In this document: positions 44,976-57,114 of the stretch, in pieces
How positions within the stretch are numbered: the stretch's first letter is position 1
Layout of the letters: every line of letters begins with the position of its first letter
DNA from: Arion vulgaris
Lineage: Eukaryota; Mollusca; Gastropoda; Stylommatophora; Arionidae
NCBI GenBank assembly: GCA_020796225.1
Contig: CM036753.1
Location: 68,356,365-68,420,364 of the forward strand
Length of the DNA stretch: 64,000 nt
Direction of reading: 5' to 3'
The notes under the pieces: generated by a model
What the model saw: the letters and a program-made list of their open reading frames with translations, nothing else
What the model was told of the DNA's origin: nothing
Database searches by the model: none
Translations under genes and position numbers: made by a program

Positions 44976-46339
44976 TGATGTCATCAAATGATAAGTAACC
45001 TGGTAAGGTAGTAAATATATATCTAAGCAGTGACTGCCACAAACTGCATTGTAATAATTGGAGCTGTTCTCTATGACATGCATATCTCAGTATGAACCAC
45101 CGGCTTCTCAGTCTATACAACATTATCTCCTATTTATCAGCTGTTTCATTCAAGGTCTGCTTTGCCATTTGTAATATAATATCTACAATTATCTTTGTAT
45201 ACATTCTGCTTTTCATATAGGGCTATCACATTTGGTCCTTTGTGTATCTCATATCCTTTGCTTACTAAAGATCTGCTGGTCAAAATGTCAATTTATTCTG
45301 TTTTTGTACTTTGTAAAGCTACTTTACTTCTGTTTTGATATTTCATCGTTATTATATAGATTTACAGCAGTCTTCCCTATTATTGTTCAAATAGTATGTT
45401 AAAGACTGGTGAGTATAAGGTTAGTGGTGACAGTAGTGCTGGCAGTTAATACATAGATCGGGTTACCAGTAAAAAACTCTATACTCATTATTGGAGAACC
45501 TTGACCATAAAAGGAAGAATCATGAAAAAGAAACAAACTGCAATAACATGGACCCATGATTAGATATTTAGATCTTAACTATTCTTTGAGAAAATATAGA
45601 AATGAATGAAACATTGACTGAAAAATAAATGGACAACATATAGTAAAGGTTTCTGTGTAGACAAGTTTTAGAGGGAAAATTCTGACAGCATAAATTTGTA
45701 CTGCAGAAATGAATAAAGATATTCAGGTTCTGAACAGGACAATGTAGACTCAGAACCCTCCTGCACAAAATGGGCCTCTGAAGCTGTCCCACCGGTTAAC
45801 GGAACAAGGGGAGTGACCTTTCTAAATAAATTGTTGGGGACTGAAGTAGACTGCAGGCACTTCGCTCTTCTCACAACACATACTGTAATAGAAGCATAGC
45901 TGATGTTGATTGCAGTAGAAGAAGTATCCATTAAAAAAACCAGGACAGCTCATTAAATTATGCGTTTGTGACATTCAGGTGTTCAGTCCCTTTAATCAGT
46001 GACAGGTGCTTCCCATAGTTCCAGCAACAATTCCAAAATGTTCTCATAACTTGTTGAAGATTATATATCCAATTTCTGCTAGGTAGACTAGGGAATTGAA
46101 CATGGCTGGAAATGAACCCTATACATTGGTGATTAAAACTACTAGTGCACTGCCACTATACTATGTTGACTCTACTATTAGATTCCATAGCAGAGAGACC
46201 AGAAAGGAGCTGTCATGAATATTATTCTCATTAGTTCCCCAATGACTCCCATGTTATGGGACAAAGACAACGTTACTAAAGTGACTTAAGTATGTGTTGT
46301 CTGAGTATTAACACAGCTTATTCTTGATAAAGCACACAT
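44976..46339. other. Intergenic spacer
   Basis: No gene recognised. A tRNA-like minus-strand head may be present at about 46,060-46,165. Confidence 0.45.
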
Positions 46340-46590
46340 GAGAGAACCAGGCTAGCACAGTGCTTAGTGCACTTGCATCAAAACTTGTAGTACCAGGTTT
46401 GAAATTCCCAGTTAGAGTTGAACTTTCATCTAACAAACATGGCTTCAGGTCGACCCATCTTTAATTGAGTACCAGAGAAACACTTAGAAATAAAGACGGA
46501 CTATACCACATCACCCATTGGTGCCATTATCCCTATTGTGTGCCATTAGTCAAAGATAAATGGAAGGTATCACCAATGTACCATATATAA
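46340..46590 (+). mobile_element. SINE family D, diverged
   Basis: It has the family order: head GCTAGCACAGTGCTTAGTGC, TCAGGTCGACCCATCTTTAA, GAGTACCAGA, then ACCACATCACCCATTGGTGC. Diverged from 54.4 kb. Confidence 0.7.
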
Positions 46591-46809
46591 TTTTGGAAGA
46601 TTACTTATGTGCCCCAAACACTATCTATGAATTGGTTTACAATTAATATACAGGTTTGTTAAATTGGCTAAAATATGGTTGGAATGACAATTTCTAATGG
46701 TTAATCTCACTGTTTTTTATATATTGATTTAGAGTTCTTTATGATCAAGTTGTTAGATTGTTTTGTAGCTGATTTGTATGAAGGTCTCAATATGACAAAT
46801 TGTTATGTG

Positions 46810-47095
46810 TATAGCCCACAGTATTTAGTATGGAATTTTCTCTTATGACATAATGGTTGTTGTTTGCTGCACTAGTTTCAGTATAGATGTTAAATGAAAA
46901 TATGGTTAGGATGTTTTGGTTCCACAGTATTTAGTATGGAAGGTCTCTATGACAAAGTGGTTAGGATGTTTTGCCTACAGTATTTAGTATGAAGATCTCT
47001 ATGACAAAGTGGTTAGGATGTTTGCCTACAGTATTTAGTATGAGAGTCTCTATGAATTGGTTAAGATGTTTGTCTACAGTATTGGTATGTTACTT
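46810..47095 (+). repeat. Tandem repeat of about 52-57 bp with tRNA A-box-like core
   Basis: Four to five units of CTACAGTATTTAGTATGAAG, ATCTCTATGACAAAGTGGTT, AGGATGTTTGC. The core ATGACAAAGTGGTTAGGATG resembles the 5' part of a tRNA-derived SINE head. Confidence 0.8.
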
Positions 47096-47319
47096 GCACT
47101 TGGTATTCTGATATGATAAACATTATAAATTGTTATCAGTCAAATTTAAGTAGTTTATCAATGGAATGTTTGTTGCTTGTTATTACCTTGTAGAATATTT
47201 CTTGAAAATTGTATTGTGCTATTTATGCTAAATGATACTATTTGTCCTTTGAGCCAAAAATTATCAGGGTTTCTCATTAACATTCTTGTTAACATTTTCT
47301 TCATGCTCATTATCAACAT

Positions 47320-47500
47320 AGTTGATGTATGGCAAGCTTGAATGGGGCAAACAATTATTTGATGGACAGAAAAAACGCTTTAAAGACACTCTTGACATGT
47401 CTCTAAAATGCTTTGGTATAGACACCATGATCTTGGAATTCCTTGTGCAAAATCACCAACATACTGCCCTCAAAAAAAAAAAAAAAAGAAAAAAAAGACA
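47320..47500 (+). mobile_element. LINE C-terminal fragment with poly(A)
   Basis: YGKLEWGKQLFDGQKKRFKD then TLDMSLKCFGID is a common LINE protein C-terminus (GQKKRFKDTLK.SLK.FNI). It ends in A-rich sequence at about 47,473-47,499. Confidence 0.75.
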
Positions 47501-49854
47501 GTCAACATTTATTTATTATGTTTGAGGAAAGTTGAAATATATTATAGTAAACCAAAATTGGTTATAAAAATAGTGTATTGAGCTCTGAATATTTGTGGAG
47601 AAAATTCTTACTTGGTTTTTCTATTATCATAGTATCTTCAGTTATGTCTCTACTGACCATGATCTTCCTGGAGTTCTAAATCACTGTCTCCCATGACTAT
47701 ATGTCATCTTGGAAGAGTTAACAATATACATTTTAGAGAAGATATGTAATTTAAGTTGGACCGCATTAAAACTTATTCTGTTGTTCACTGCATGGTATTT
47801 TTTTATAGTTGCTTTTCTATTTGATTTCACTGTTCCGCACAAGATCATCATTGATCATTACTTGGGTAGAGTTCTTTACAATCTGCAAGGGACAGAACTC
47901 TGTGTCATGTGCAATTTTTTAATTAGCAATGTTTCTTTTAATATTTATCATTATATTGTCTTTGTCTCTAGGATCTATTTTACTCAATTCATAAAAACAC
48001 ATCATTGTTCAGATTATGCCATCAACTAGTTGCTGATTGTTCTAGTAACAGAGCATTTACTTTAAAGCTGTTACATCAAATCATTTCAGCAGATATTTGC
48101 AGACAACAATAGGTAGTTAAAACTATTAGCAACAATACAACGGTTGTCGACAATAGAGTAAATAATACCGCTGGTGACAACAATAGAATAGATATATTGT
48201 TGGTAGCAACAATAGAGTAGTTCAAACGCAATGGAATAATCAAAACCGTTTCTATTCAAATCTGATCTAAGCAGAGTTGTCTTAACAATTACTTTTAAGA
48301 GTCATTTTATTAAACTGTTATGATCCATGCACCTAAAGGAGCCAAAGGTTTTTATCAACTATAAGCTGTAGTTTCCAATTTTGACAAGTTTAATTTTCAT
48401 CTTTATTACAGTAGATTGTGTGATTCTTTTATTGTGCTTTTATTTACTCGGTGTTTAGTACACGTTTCTTGTTCTTTTTTTCACAAGTACAGTGTTGATA
48501 AACTGAATTTAGGGAGCATTGTTAGATCAGAAACACATTTTTAAATATACATTTAGGAGAAACCAAATTTAAATAAAGGACTAACATAAAAGCTTAATAT
48601 TTTAGCCAGCTTGATGAAATGTTATCTGGCCGGTTAGTAGCAACAGCTTTATTAGTCCAATAAAGTTGCCAATAACATTTGGATGTAAAAGGTAGAGTTG
48701 ATGGAAAGCATTGTGGTGACTACTTTGGTTAATCAAGTATCACAAATTATTATTAAAAATCAGACTGCCCTCATAGGCCATACAATCAAAGCGGACATAC
48801 TGTCTTATGACTACAAAGGAGCAGACCAAGCAGTTAACCCTTTAAACCCTGACCCCCTGTACCTTCCTGAGCACAAACACATCACAAGTTAGAGTAATAT
48901 TAAAAACTAGATAAGTTAGCACAACTAGCTGGTCTATAATTTGTTATTAATCCCATCCTCTCCAATATTTCTGCTTATTATACCAGAGACCAGCCTGTGT
49001 ATAATTTACTTGATAAATTATGTTGCCACTTACCCATATACTCCTGTACTGCAGCCTGATCTTCAGATTGAACAAATCATTCATTTTCATCTAGATGATC
49101 ATCTAATTTCCTTTTGATATCAGAATATTCAGTATAATTTGTCTTCAGTATTATTCAGTACAAACTCAACAGCTTGGTGTTAATCTCTGGTGTTAATCCT
49201 TTTAGAGTGGCAATTTCCAGAATTTTCAGAATGCTTTTTTATCACAAAAGCACTTTAAAAAAATTGCAACATTATCAGAAACATGTGTCTGCCATCTTGC
49301 TAAACCAAATAGTAAAATGTGGGCAGAGTTTAACATCACATTTGTGCACAATTTATCTTTGACTGCCAAAAAATGAGCATGGGTTAAGGTTTTTAGACCT
49401 ACAAAGCGGCATGTTATGGTGTCTTGTGTTTACATCTTAGACCCAAATATTAGGATCACTGGTTTGAGACCCAGCCAAAACTAACATGAAAGATTATTTT
49501 CAAATTATATACAAATATTGTGATTTTAATGTTTATCGGCCTTTCTTGTTTGATATTCTTTTTGAATTTTGTGTTAATCTTTTATAGATTATGAGATATT
49601 GATGTTCAAAGAGGGTGGGTGTGTTCCTAAAAATGACAGATTTTTAGTCCTAAAATGTGCTCTTTAGCTAGCTAGCCTTTATATTATTCTCCAAATAATG
49701 AATGTTCCCAAGAAAAAAACCTTGTAAAATGACTTCCATTAATCTCTCTTTAATAAGCCTCATGTCTGTGAATAGACTTACCAACGTAGCTGTGTTTTAA
49801 ATTTTAGTTAATTTAAAGAAATTTGTGTTTATATTTCAAATATTTGTGATAGTT
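47501..49854. other. Intergenic AT-rich DNA
   Basis: No gene recognised. A weak repeat with GCAACAATAGAGTAG-like units lies at 48,080-48,235. A tRNA-like SINE head may lie at 49,385-49,485 (CTGGTTTGAGACCCAG). Confidence 0.5.
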
Positions 49855-50138
49855 ATGTCTACAAAAAGAAAATTGAGTAAGTGCTTATCAAAGAAGCGTA
49901 AATTTCATGGCAATCAACATACGGCTGAAGGAAATCAATACAGAACGGTTATCGATAATGTTACGACATTGAGTTCTGGGTAAAAAAAAATTTCATAGTT
50001 AGACATCGCCGTTGCAGACTGAATTTTTTAATATTGGAATACAACAAAATACCACATCTCTTTCATGACCAGAGTAGAAAAATTTGAACATTAGCAACTT
50101 AACACATAATTCTGATGCGGATATGTTAGTGCTAAGTT

Positions 50139-50346
50139 TTGGGGTTTTTTCCGATCCAGCAGCACTTGAGCTTTTCAGCTCTTCGGCTCAGTGCCATGGA
50201 CATCGTAACTCTTTGGTTCGGTGCCACGAACACCGTAAATCTGGGGAATCTGTGACTTTTTCTGCCATCCGCGGAATTGAACCCGCACACACAGAGGGAT
50301 AGTCACCCGTAGTCCAACGCGCTACGAACACGCTGGGCAGACGGGC
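50139..50346 (-). mobile_element. SINE family C, complete, 12-bp target-site duplication
   Basis: Flanked by TAGTGCTAAGTT at 50,127-50,138 and 50,347-50,358. On the minus strand: tRNA head with A-box GTAGCGCGTTGGACTACGGG and B-box GCGGGTTCAATTCCGCGG, a body with GGCACCGAACCAAAGAG, and tail GGATCGGAAAAAACC. Confidence 0.95.
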
Positions 50347-50776
50347 TAGTGCTAAGTTCTGATACACGTCAACAGTCACCACAGTGATAAGGAATTCAGT
50401 AATGGTACTGATTTGTTTGCGAGGCACATAATTGTTGACATAGGTCTTCTTGGTCAGAACATTGCTAAAATATTAGTACATTTTGCCATAGTGCTGTAAA
50501 ATTAATAGCAGTAAAAAGGCAAGGACTTGGCAGCAAATTTGTATTTCATTGTAACAATGCAAACTGCCATGAACATAAACATTTCCCTTCAAGTATTCAA
50601 CTCTCAGTAGGAAATGCAAAGATCAACTTTATCAATCAATGAGCAGTTTTTACAATGCGCTGCATTGGCTGCAGCCACACTGATTTGAAAACTTTCTGTG
50701 ATATAATGGATTTACCACCTCCTACAGCAGCAAAGATATTATATAGAAAGGAATAGAAGATGCTGCTATTAGAGTA

Positions 50777-51875
50777 GCTAAACACGTAAACACAAAGTAT
50801 TACAGTTTACAAAATACATAAACAGTGACGATAAACAGCAGCGTTGACCAAAAGGCTTTATCAAGCAAATAATACAACAAGAATGAATTAGAACACTACA
50901 AATGGACGATTACATGTGGGAACATAAACCTATCTAATGAAATCTGGAATAAAACGAACAACGAAATGAGTAGACAAAAACCGAAAGTGGAAAGAAGAAA
51001 CAATAAACAATATAGTGGATAAATGACACATATATGGAGCAAACACACATATAGATACAGGCGCAGATAAGACAGTACTAAGAAGCATAGGAATGTAATG
51101 CGTTGAGTCAAGAAGTGCAAAGTGCCATAGAATGAAATAACGTTCTCAGGGCGAATGACTGCGATCATCGGAGAACATGATCGGATGGCTGTGACCTGGA
51201 CATCGCAACCCTGAATGGCCAGTATCGTTGAATGGGTAGCCACAGGAGTCGCAGAGCATGGCGAATATCGCGTAAGTGTTGAGAATCGGTCACTGAGTCC
51301 TTGACGTTTCGCCAATATAGACTTGTTGCATCGTTTATCATCTATGCCATCACCTGCAAACGATGCAACAAGTCTATATTGCGAGCGTAGACTCAGTGAC
51401 CGATTGCCAACACTACGCGATATTCGCAATGCTGCGATCTGTGCTACCATTTCACGATACTGGCATTCAGAGTTGGACATGTCCAGGTGCACATGACATG
51501 TTCTCCGATGATCGCAGCGATGCCTGGAAACGTTTTATTTCATTCATGGGCTTGACTCGACAGCTACATTCTGCTATATGCTATCTCTGCTGTATCTATA
51601 TGTTTTGCTCCTATATGTGTCATTTATCACTATTGTTATTGTTTCTCTCTTCCACTTGTTTTGTGCTACTCATTCGTTGTTCGATTTTATTCCAGATTTT
51701 CTTAGATAGGTTTATGTTTCACATGTAATCGTCCATTGTAGTGTTCTCAAATTGCATTCTGTTATTGCGATAAACCTTTGTCAACGTCGTTTATCGTCAT
51801 ATTTATGTTTTGTAAACTGTAATACTTGTGTTTACGTGTTTATATTTCCAAGTTTTACTGCAGTCTCCACCTTTT
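50777..51875. mobile_element. 1.1-kb palindromic insert
   Basis: Flanked by TGCTATTAGAGTA at 50,764-50,776 and 51,876-51,888. Left arm to 51,336 and right arm from 51,358 are inverted copies, separated by a 21-nt loop. Arms differ by small indels and substitutions. Near the centre CAATATAGACTTGTTGCATC then GTTT pairs perfectly with its complement. No known protein. The right end has about 32 nt outside the palindrome. Confidence 0.92.
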
Positions 51876-52985
51876 TGCTATTAGAGTACAAATTATTAGT
51901 ATGAAATGTGATGCTGCTCAAGAGTATGGAAGTGAAGATGTAGGTGACCACTTGTTCTGTGACATCGATGTATTGTGTGATGGCACCTGGATGACTAGAA
52001 GCCATTCATCTACTGTTGGTGCCACAACTGTGATCAGTCTACAAACAGGAAAGGTAATAGATACTCATACAAAGAGTAATATTTACAAATCTTGTCAGTA
52101 CTGGAACAAATACACATACAGACTTTAACACAGGAAACAAAATCTTGATAAAGTTTGCACTATGACGCATGATGGATCCTCATGGTCAGTGGAAGCAGCA
52201 GCAGCAGCTTGTAATATGTGTTCTTGCTCAGTAGACAACTATAATCTCAGGGATACAAAGATCCTTGGGGATGAAGATGCTAACAGCTTCAAAAAAGATG
52301 TATGGACTACAAGTGTTATGGAGAGAATTTCCTGGTAGAAACAATTGAATGTGTGGGCCATGTGCAGAAAAGAACCCGCCTAAAAAATCCTTTAAAAACT
52401 TTCTAAAGAGAAAACCTGATGATACATCCATAGGTGGTAAGGGTAGACTAACTAATGGCGTCATTAATAAGCTGCAAATATACTATGGAAATGCCATACG
52501 ATTGAACAAAAATAATCTTCGCAATATACAAGAATAGGTTTGGGCAGTCTTTTTCCATAAGACATCAACAGATGAAAAAACCAGTTCATATATTTTGCGG
52601 CATTGACTAGTGTCCCTACAAACAAGCTGTTAGATATGGCATTGTGAATCACTTTAACCACAAAAAAAAAAACTTCCACTATCTGTCATGGAAGCTGTTA
52701 AGCCAATATACAAAGACCTATCCCAGACAGAATTACTGAGAAAATGTCTACAAGGATACACACACAATTTGTAATGAATCATTGAACAGTCTAGTATGGA
52801 AATATTGTCCTAAAATAATAAAACGGACTTTCAACTGTAAATACAGCTGTTGCATTTCCTGGATCAAGAGCAGACAAAAAAGAGAGCATCAGCCATATCT
52901 TCCTGTGGGCAACTGAGCTCTTATCAGGTAGGGAAATAACATTTGAAAATTCCTTTAACAAAAACCAGATGCATGACTCATTGAG

Positions 52986-53969
52986 TCTGTGATATTTGCT
53001 ACAGTTTTAAAGCTCGAGTTATCAGATATCACATATCTAGCCCATATTATCCTAAAGGGTTTTCCGTTACAGCGTGAACCTCCACTTTTTTCTAAAGGTA
53101 TATAAGCAGAGATATTACTGTTTTAAGTTTGAAATGTTTGCTATTTAGAAGGATCATATTGAAAGTGTCATATTTACAAAATCCATTCTGTTAAACATTT
53201 TTGAGTGGTTCACACGATAATTGTGGTTGATATGTACATCATATGCTGTTGTTTTGCGTTCTTTGCACTTCTTATGTTAGTGAAATTCACTCCCCGATGC
53301 AACGGGAGTTTTCCTTTAGTTTTTTTTCATAACCTCATGAGAATTCATTATTTTTTATCAATAATTTAAATTTATAAACTAAACTTTGTTTATCATCAAA
53401 AGCAATATCTTTTGCAAAATGTGGCCAAATTTTATAACAATATTTTTGTCATTTTTTTCTGTTAATTTTTTTCAGAGATAACCACTGTTTTAGCTGGGTC
53501 TTCCCCTTTCCAACCCACCACCACCTCCTTAAAGCACTTGTCTATCCGAATGCAGGTTCCAAACACAGCAAGATTTATTACTTCCCCTTTGAAGGTTAAC
53601 TAAAAACCTGCACACTTTGTGGTAGCATTTAAAGCAGGCAACCATTACTCCTTGTTCTAAAATATCCCCCTATCAACCATAATAACTACATTTATATTTG
53701 TTTGATTGACACAAGTTATGAATACATAACAAACACGAAATCAAGTATTCCACCATGTTTGATAAATTACTCGACTTTGTTAACAAGATTTCATATGATG
53801 TTGACAAAATGTAGTGACAAATCCTAAATGATGCATTTATCTTACAATAAGTATTACTGGAAATAGCTATCTAGACATTGTCCCGAGCTATTAATGATAG
53901 TATTGAATGTGTCCTAGACTATTAATGATAGTATTGAATGAAAACTATACATATGTTTTTTTAAAAGTA
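52986..53969. other. Downstream of the transposase pseudogene
   Basis: AT-rich. Clustered GGTGG-type sequence near 53,500-53,540 might be the remnant of a transposon end, but no matching opposite end could be fixed. Confidence 0.4.
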
Positions 53970-54132
53970 GGCAATATTCTCATATAAAGTACTTGCATAA
54001 CATTTCTCATATAAATGAACTTGTATAACAATTCTCATATAAGTTAACTTGTATATCAATTCTCATATAAGTGGACGTATATCAATTCTCATATAAGTGA
54101 ACTTGTATATCAATTCTCATATAAGTGGACTT
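53970..54132. repeat. Tandem repeat of about 28 bp, about six copies
   Basis: Unit AATTCTCATATAAGTGAACT then TGTATATC, with unequal spacing and some point changes. Confidence 0.85.
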
Positions 54133-54364
54133 GTTTACCATTTTGTTTTATTTATTTATTTATTGCACATTACATTAAGTTTTTTGTCATACTTCCAATA
54201 TTTCTTTCACATTGGACCATAGCTCAGTAAATGCCTTCTGCTCCACATATTTAAACACAGAATAAGAGACAATGAACCGCCTAACTGAAATGTAAATGAA
54301 CATTCATTTAACTAGTTCAGCCTGTAACAGAATTTGTCTTTATAAACACCTATATAATTCTTTG

Positions 54365-54637
54365 AGAGCCACTGTAGCGTAGTTGTTAGTCAACTCGCTT
54401 CGCAAGGCTGGTGGTCTGGGTTCAGCTCCCGCAATGTGCGTGGAATTTTCCCGACCGCGACGGCCCTCAGGTCGACCTAGCCTTAACTGGGTACCAGACA
54501 TGCTCTGGGAAAGTAAAGGCGGCCGGCGTGATGCTGACCACATCACCCATCGTGTGCCGACGGTCAATGAAAATACAGGCCTAACACTGTATTGACCTAT
54601 ATACCACGAGGTATGAAAGGGTTCCTTTACTTTTTTA
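54365..54637 (+). mobile_element. SINE family D, complete, 13-bp target-site duplication
   Basis: Flanked by ATATAATTCTTTG at 54,352-54,364 and 54,638-54,650. tRNA head with A-box TGTAGCGTAGTTGTTAGTC and B-box CTGGGTTCAGCTCCC, body with TCAGGTCGACCTAGCC and GACCACATCACCCATCGTG, T-rich end. Confidence 0.95.
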
Positions 54638-54724
54638 ATATAATTCTTTGGTACAGCATCGATCATCTATTAGAGGACTTGCACTGTTAGAAGTTTCTGC
54701 AGGGTTACCTTACTCTTAGTCTTC

Positions 54725-54864
54725 TTCTTCTGCATTCGCCTGCTATGAATTCAGATGTAGCCATGAACCTGGTGTGGCGCTTCTGACTGATTTTTGCGTG
54801 AAAGCCTGCTTACCGTTTTATTGGTTTCCTCGTCATACAGGCAGGCCTTCTCCGACTTCAGGGG
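54725..54864 (-). mobile_element. SINE family E with target-site duplication
   Basis: Flanked by TACTCTTAGTCTTC at 54,711-54,724 and 54,865-54,878 (the last bases may belong to the tail). On the minus strand: CCTGAAGTCGGAGAAGGCC, then CTGAATTCATAGCAGGCGAA and a GAAGAAG tail. Confidence 0.88.
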
Positions 54865-55164
54865 TACTCTTAGTCTTCAGGGGTTTAGTCTCAGCAGATT
54901 TCTGGGGTCTAGTTTGTTGGTGCCTGATGTTTGGCATTGATGCAGAACTGTGCTAGAAGAAACAGGGAGCACCATATCCAATAATTGAACAACTCCAGAA
55001 GGTATGGTTACAGATATTACTCATTTTAAAAGAAAAAGATCTTTAAAGCCTTTACTTAATTAATTTATAATTTGTGTGTGATACATATGCTCAAACTGTG
55101 AGTATGTGCTTGTATTGTCCTACTCAAGAAATGCTATAATGTTACAGATACTACTGTTGTAAAA

Positions 55165-55462
55165 GTGTTAAAAAAAAGGGAAAGGAACGCTTTTTCATAC
55201 CTCAGAGTATATTGGATAATACAATGTTAGGCCTGGATTTTTCATTGACCGTCGGCACATGATGGGTGATGTGGTCAAAAGTAATACAGGCCGCCTTTAC
55301 TTCCCAGTGTCATGGACATCGTAACCCTTCGGTTCGGTGCCACGAACACCGTAAATCTGGGAATCTGTGGCTTTTCTGCCAGTCCGCGGAATTGAACCGT
55401 ACTCACAGAGGGCTAGTCACCTGTAGTCCAACGCGCTACAAACACGCTGGGCAGATGGGCCT
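55165..55462 (-). mobile_element. Chimeric SINE: family C head on family D body
   Basis: On the minus strand, 55,462-55,306 is family C from its tRNA head to GTCCATGACACTG. It then continues at 55,305 with the family D body (GGGAAGTAAAGGCGGCC, CACATCACCCATCATG, and AGGCCTAACATTGTATTA) and ends in a T-rich tail like D. No sign of two independent insertions is seen between them. Confidence 0.8.
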
Positions 55463-56584
55463 GCAGAGAGAGATAAAAAGAATAAACATTCCAGAAACTG
55501 AAGAATGAAGCCTAGGAAGAGATCATGAAACAAACCATTACATAAGTGAAAATTGAAGGTATACCTGGAGACAGAGAGCTGACAATTTGACAGGGCTGAC
55601 AATTTTTGCTGACATTGACCATGAAGTTATCAGATGTGCTCATCCTGTGGTCTTGTCTGAAGAACATGCACTTGCAACTATAACATCAATGCTTTGGGTA
55701 TTACTCATATGTTGTTAGTTTTGTCTATAGTTCTGTTGTTGCACTGCTGACCAATGTGGTGGGATATACCTTGCCACATCTCACAATGCTTTCCTTAAAT
55801 AATGCATTTCAAAATGTATATTTTTGTTGGTAATATACTTGTATTTTGACTTTATACTGTGGTATAGTGTGCACATAACAATACACATATTTTATTGTGT
55901 TTTTTATATACCCATTTTCTACTTTGTTTCTGATAGTGCATTTAGTTTGTGAAGTTTCACAACTATTAGTTGTGTTATGATGCACTCTCTCTGGTGTGCA
56001 AAAAAAATTACAAATTTTGATTATTGCCATTTTGAGATCAGTAAAACTTTCCGACTTCAAGTAGCTAAACTATTCATGTGTTTAGAGGTGTAATTCAGCG
56101 CCTCAGAACAGAACACAATCAACTCTACAGCCACATGTATACAGGATTCAAGAATTGATAATTCAGCCATGTGGGCAGGCACGGCAAGCTACAGAGAACA
56201 CACTTTAAGACTGCCTCGAATATGATATACTGAGGCAAAGAAAACTGTGCAGACCTCTGTGTGAGCTACAAAAGACAAAGAAGCTTATACAAGAAACAGT
56301 ATTGAAAATGTAAATATTTCAAGCAAACGAAAGATAGGAATCAATATTTGCCTGGAAATGCAATTAGCTTACTCAATAACATCTTTTCATTTGCCTACCT
56401 GCAAAAACTGTGGTCTGATCTTGTTTAGTTTTCATGTTCACATTTTCTAATTGAGTATACATCATTTTTTGCACTTATTACTATATGTATCATGTTTAGT
56501 AGAGAATTTAGATGTTGGTATTGGGTTATTGTTTTATCTTATAAAAATGAAGCTGTATTTTATGTTGAAATAATAAGATAGGAA
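55463..56584. other. Intergenic, with an RNase-H LINE end fragment
   Basis: At 56,070-56,290 (+) the sequence CAGAACACAATCAACTCTAC then AGCCACATGTATACA matches 27,690-27,830, the C-terminal region of the old LINE in intron 12. Otherwise AT-rich. Confidence 0.6.
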
Positions 56585-56898
56585 AATGAATCTCTGTGGT
56601 GAAGTGATTAAGTCTTGCATTATGAAGTCATAGGTTCGAATCCGGACAGTGTCATTCAATTCACGTCCATTTTTCTTCTTGAGATCTCTAGGATTGTTAT
56701 TGGAGCTATGGAGTTGTACTTTGTGCAATAATCTTGACAGGTGGCGTGCAATAATCTTGACAGGTGGCGTGCAATAATCTTGACAGGTGGCGTGCAATAA
56801 TCTTGACAGGTGGCGTGCAATTTCTACGAAGAGGGACCGAGTAATTTAGGAAAACCAATTTAATGAAGTCAATCCTTCCAGCTTCAATTTTTTTTAAG
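56585..56898 (+). mobile_element. SINE family H with an internal 23-bp tandem expansion
   Basis: A-box GTGGTGAAGTGATTAAG, B-box ATAGGTTCGAATCCGG, body GAGATCTCTAGGATTGTTAT, then four copies of a 23-bp unit (GCAATAATCTTGACAGGTGG then CGT; 56,724-56,815), and the 3' end GAAGTCAATCCTTCCAGC. Confidence 0.9.
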
Positions 56899-57114
56899 AA
56901 GAGATGGCATTTTACCAGACAGTTACTATCTTAAAATTGAAGTGCAGTTGTAATAGATCTTCACATTCTGATATACTTGTTATTTGTTTGCATCTTGATA
57001 TTTCCTTTTCTCACATAGTATTATCTGCAACTTGGACACTGCACTCAACTTTTCCTTATCAACTTTGGTGTCCATAATAGCATCCCTGTCATGCAAATCA
57101 ATGTAGGATTTCAT

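Larger units (their letters stand above)
49855..52985 (+). pseudogene. Mutator-like transposase pseudogene
   Basis: Scattered frames match, in order, the large animal 'Mutator-like transposase' family: N-terminal MSTKRKLSKCLSKKRKFHGN (49,855), MRCIGCSHTDLKTFCDIMDL then PPPTAAKILY (about 50,650-50,750), DIDVLCDGTWMTRSHSSTVG (51,960), TGKVIDTHTKS, MTHDGSSWSVEAAAAA, GDEDANSFKKDV, GGKGRLTNGVINKLQIYYGN then AIRLNKNN (52,430), and LLRKCLQGYTHN...NESLNSLVWKYCPK (52,735-52,810). Family assignment is from memory of the motif series. Interrupted by stops, frameshifts, a SINE-C (50,139-50,346) and a palindrome (50,777-51,875). Confidence 0.85.

Noticed and set aside
50139..50346. tRNA gene suggested by the good A- and B-boxes on the minus strand
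   Set aside because: It continues into a SINE body and A-tail and is bounded by a 12-bp target-site duplication; the acceptor stem does not close.
50896..51492. 198-codon minus-strand open frame, the longest outside NT5C2 and the LINE
   Set aside because: It runs through the centre of the 1.1-kb palindrome, so its two halves are reverse copies of each other; no family motif and no conserved composition.
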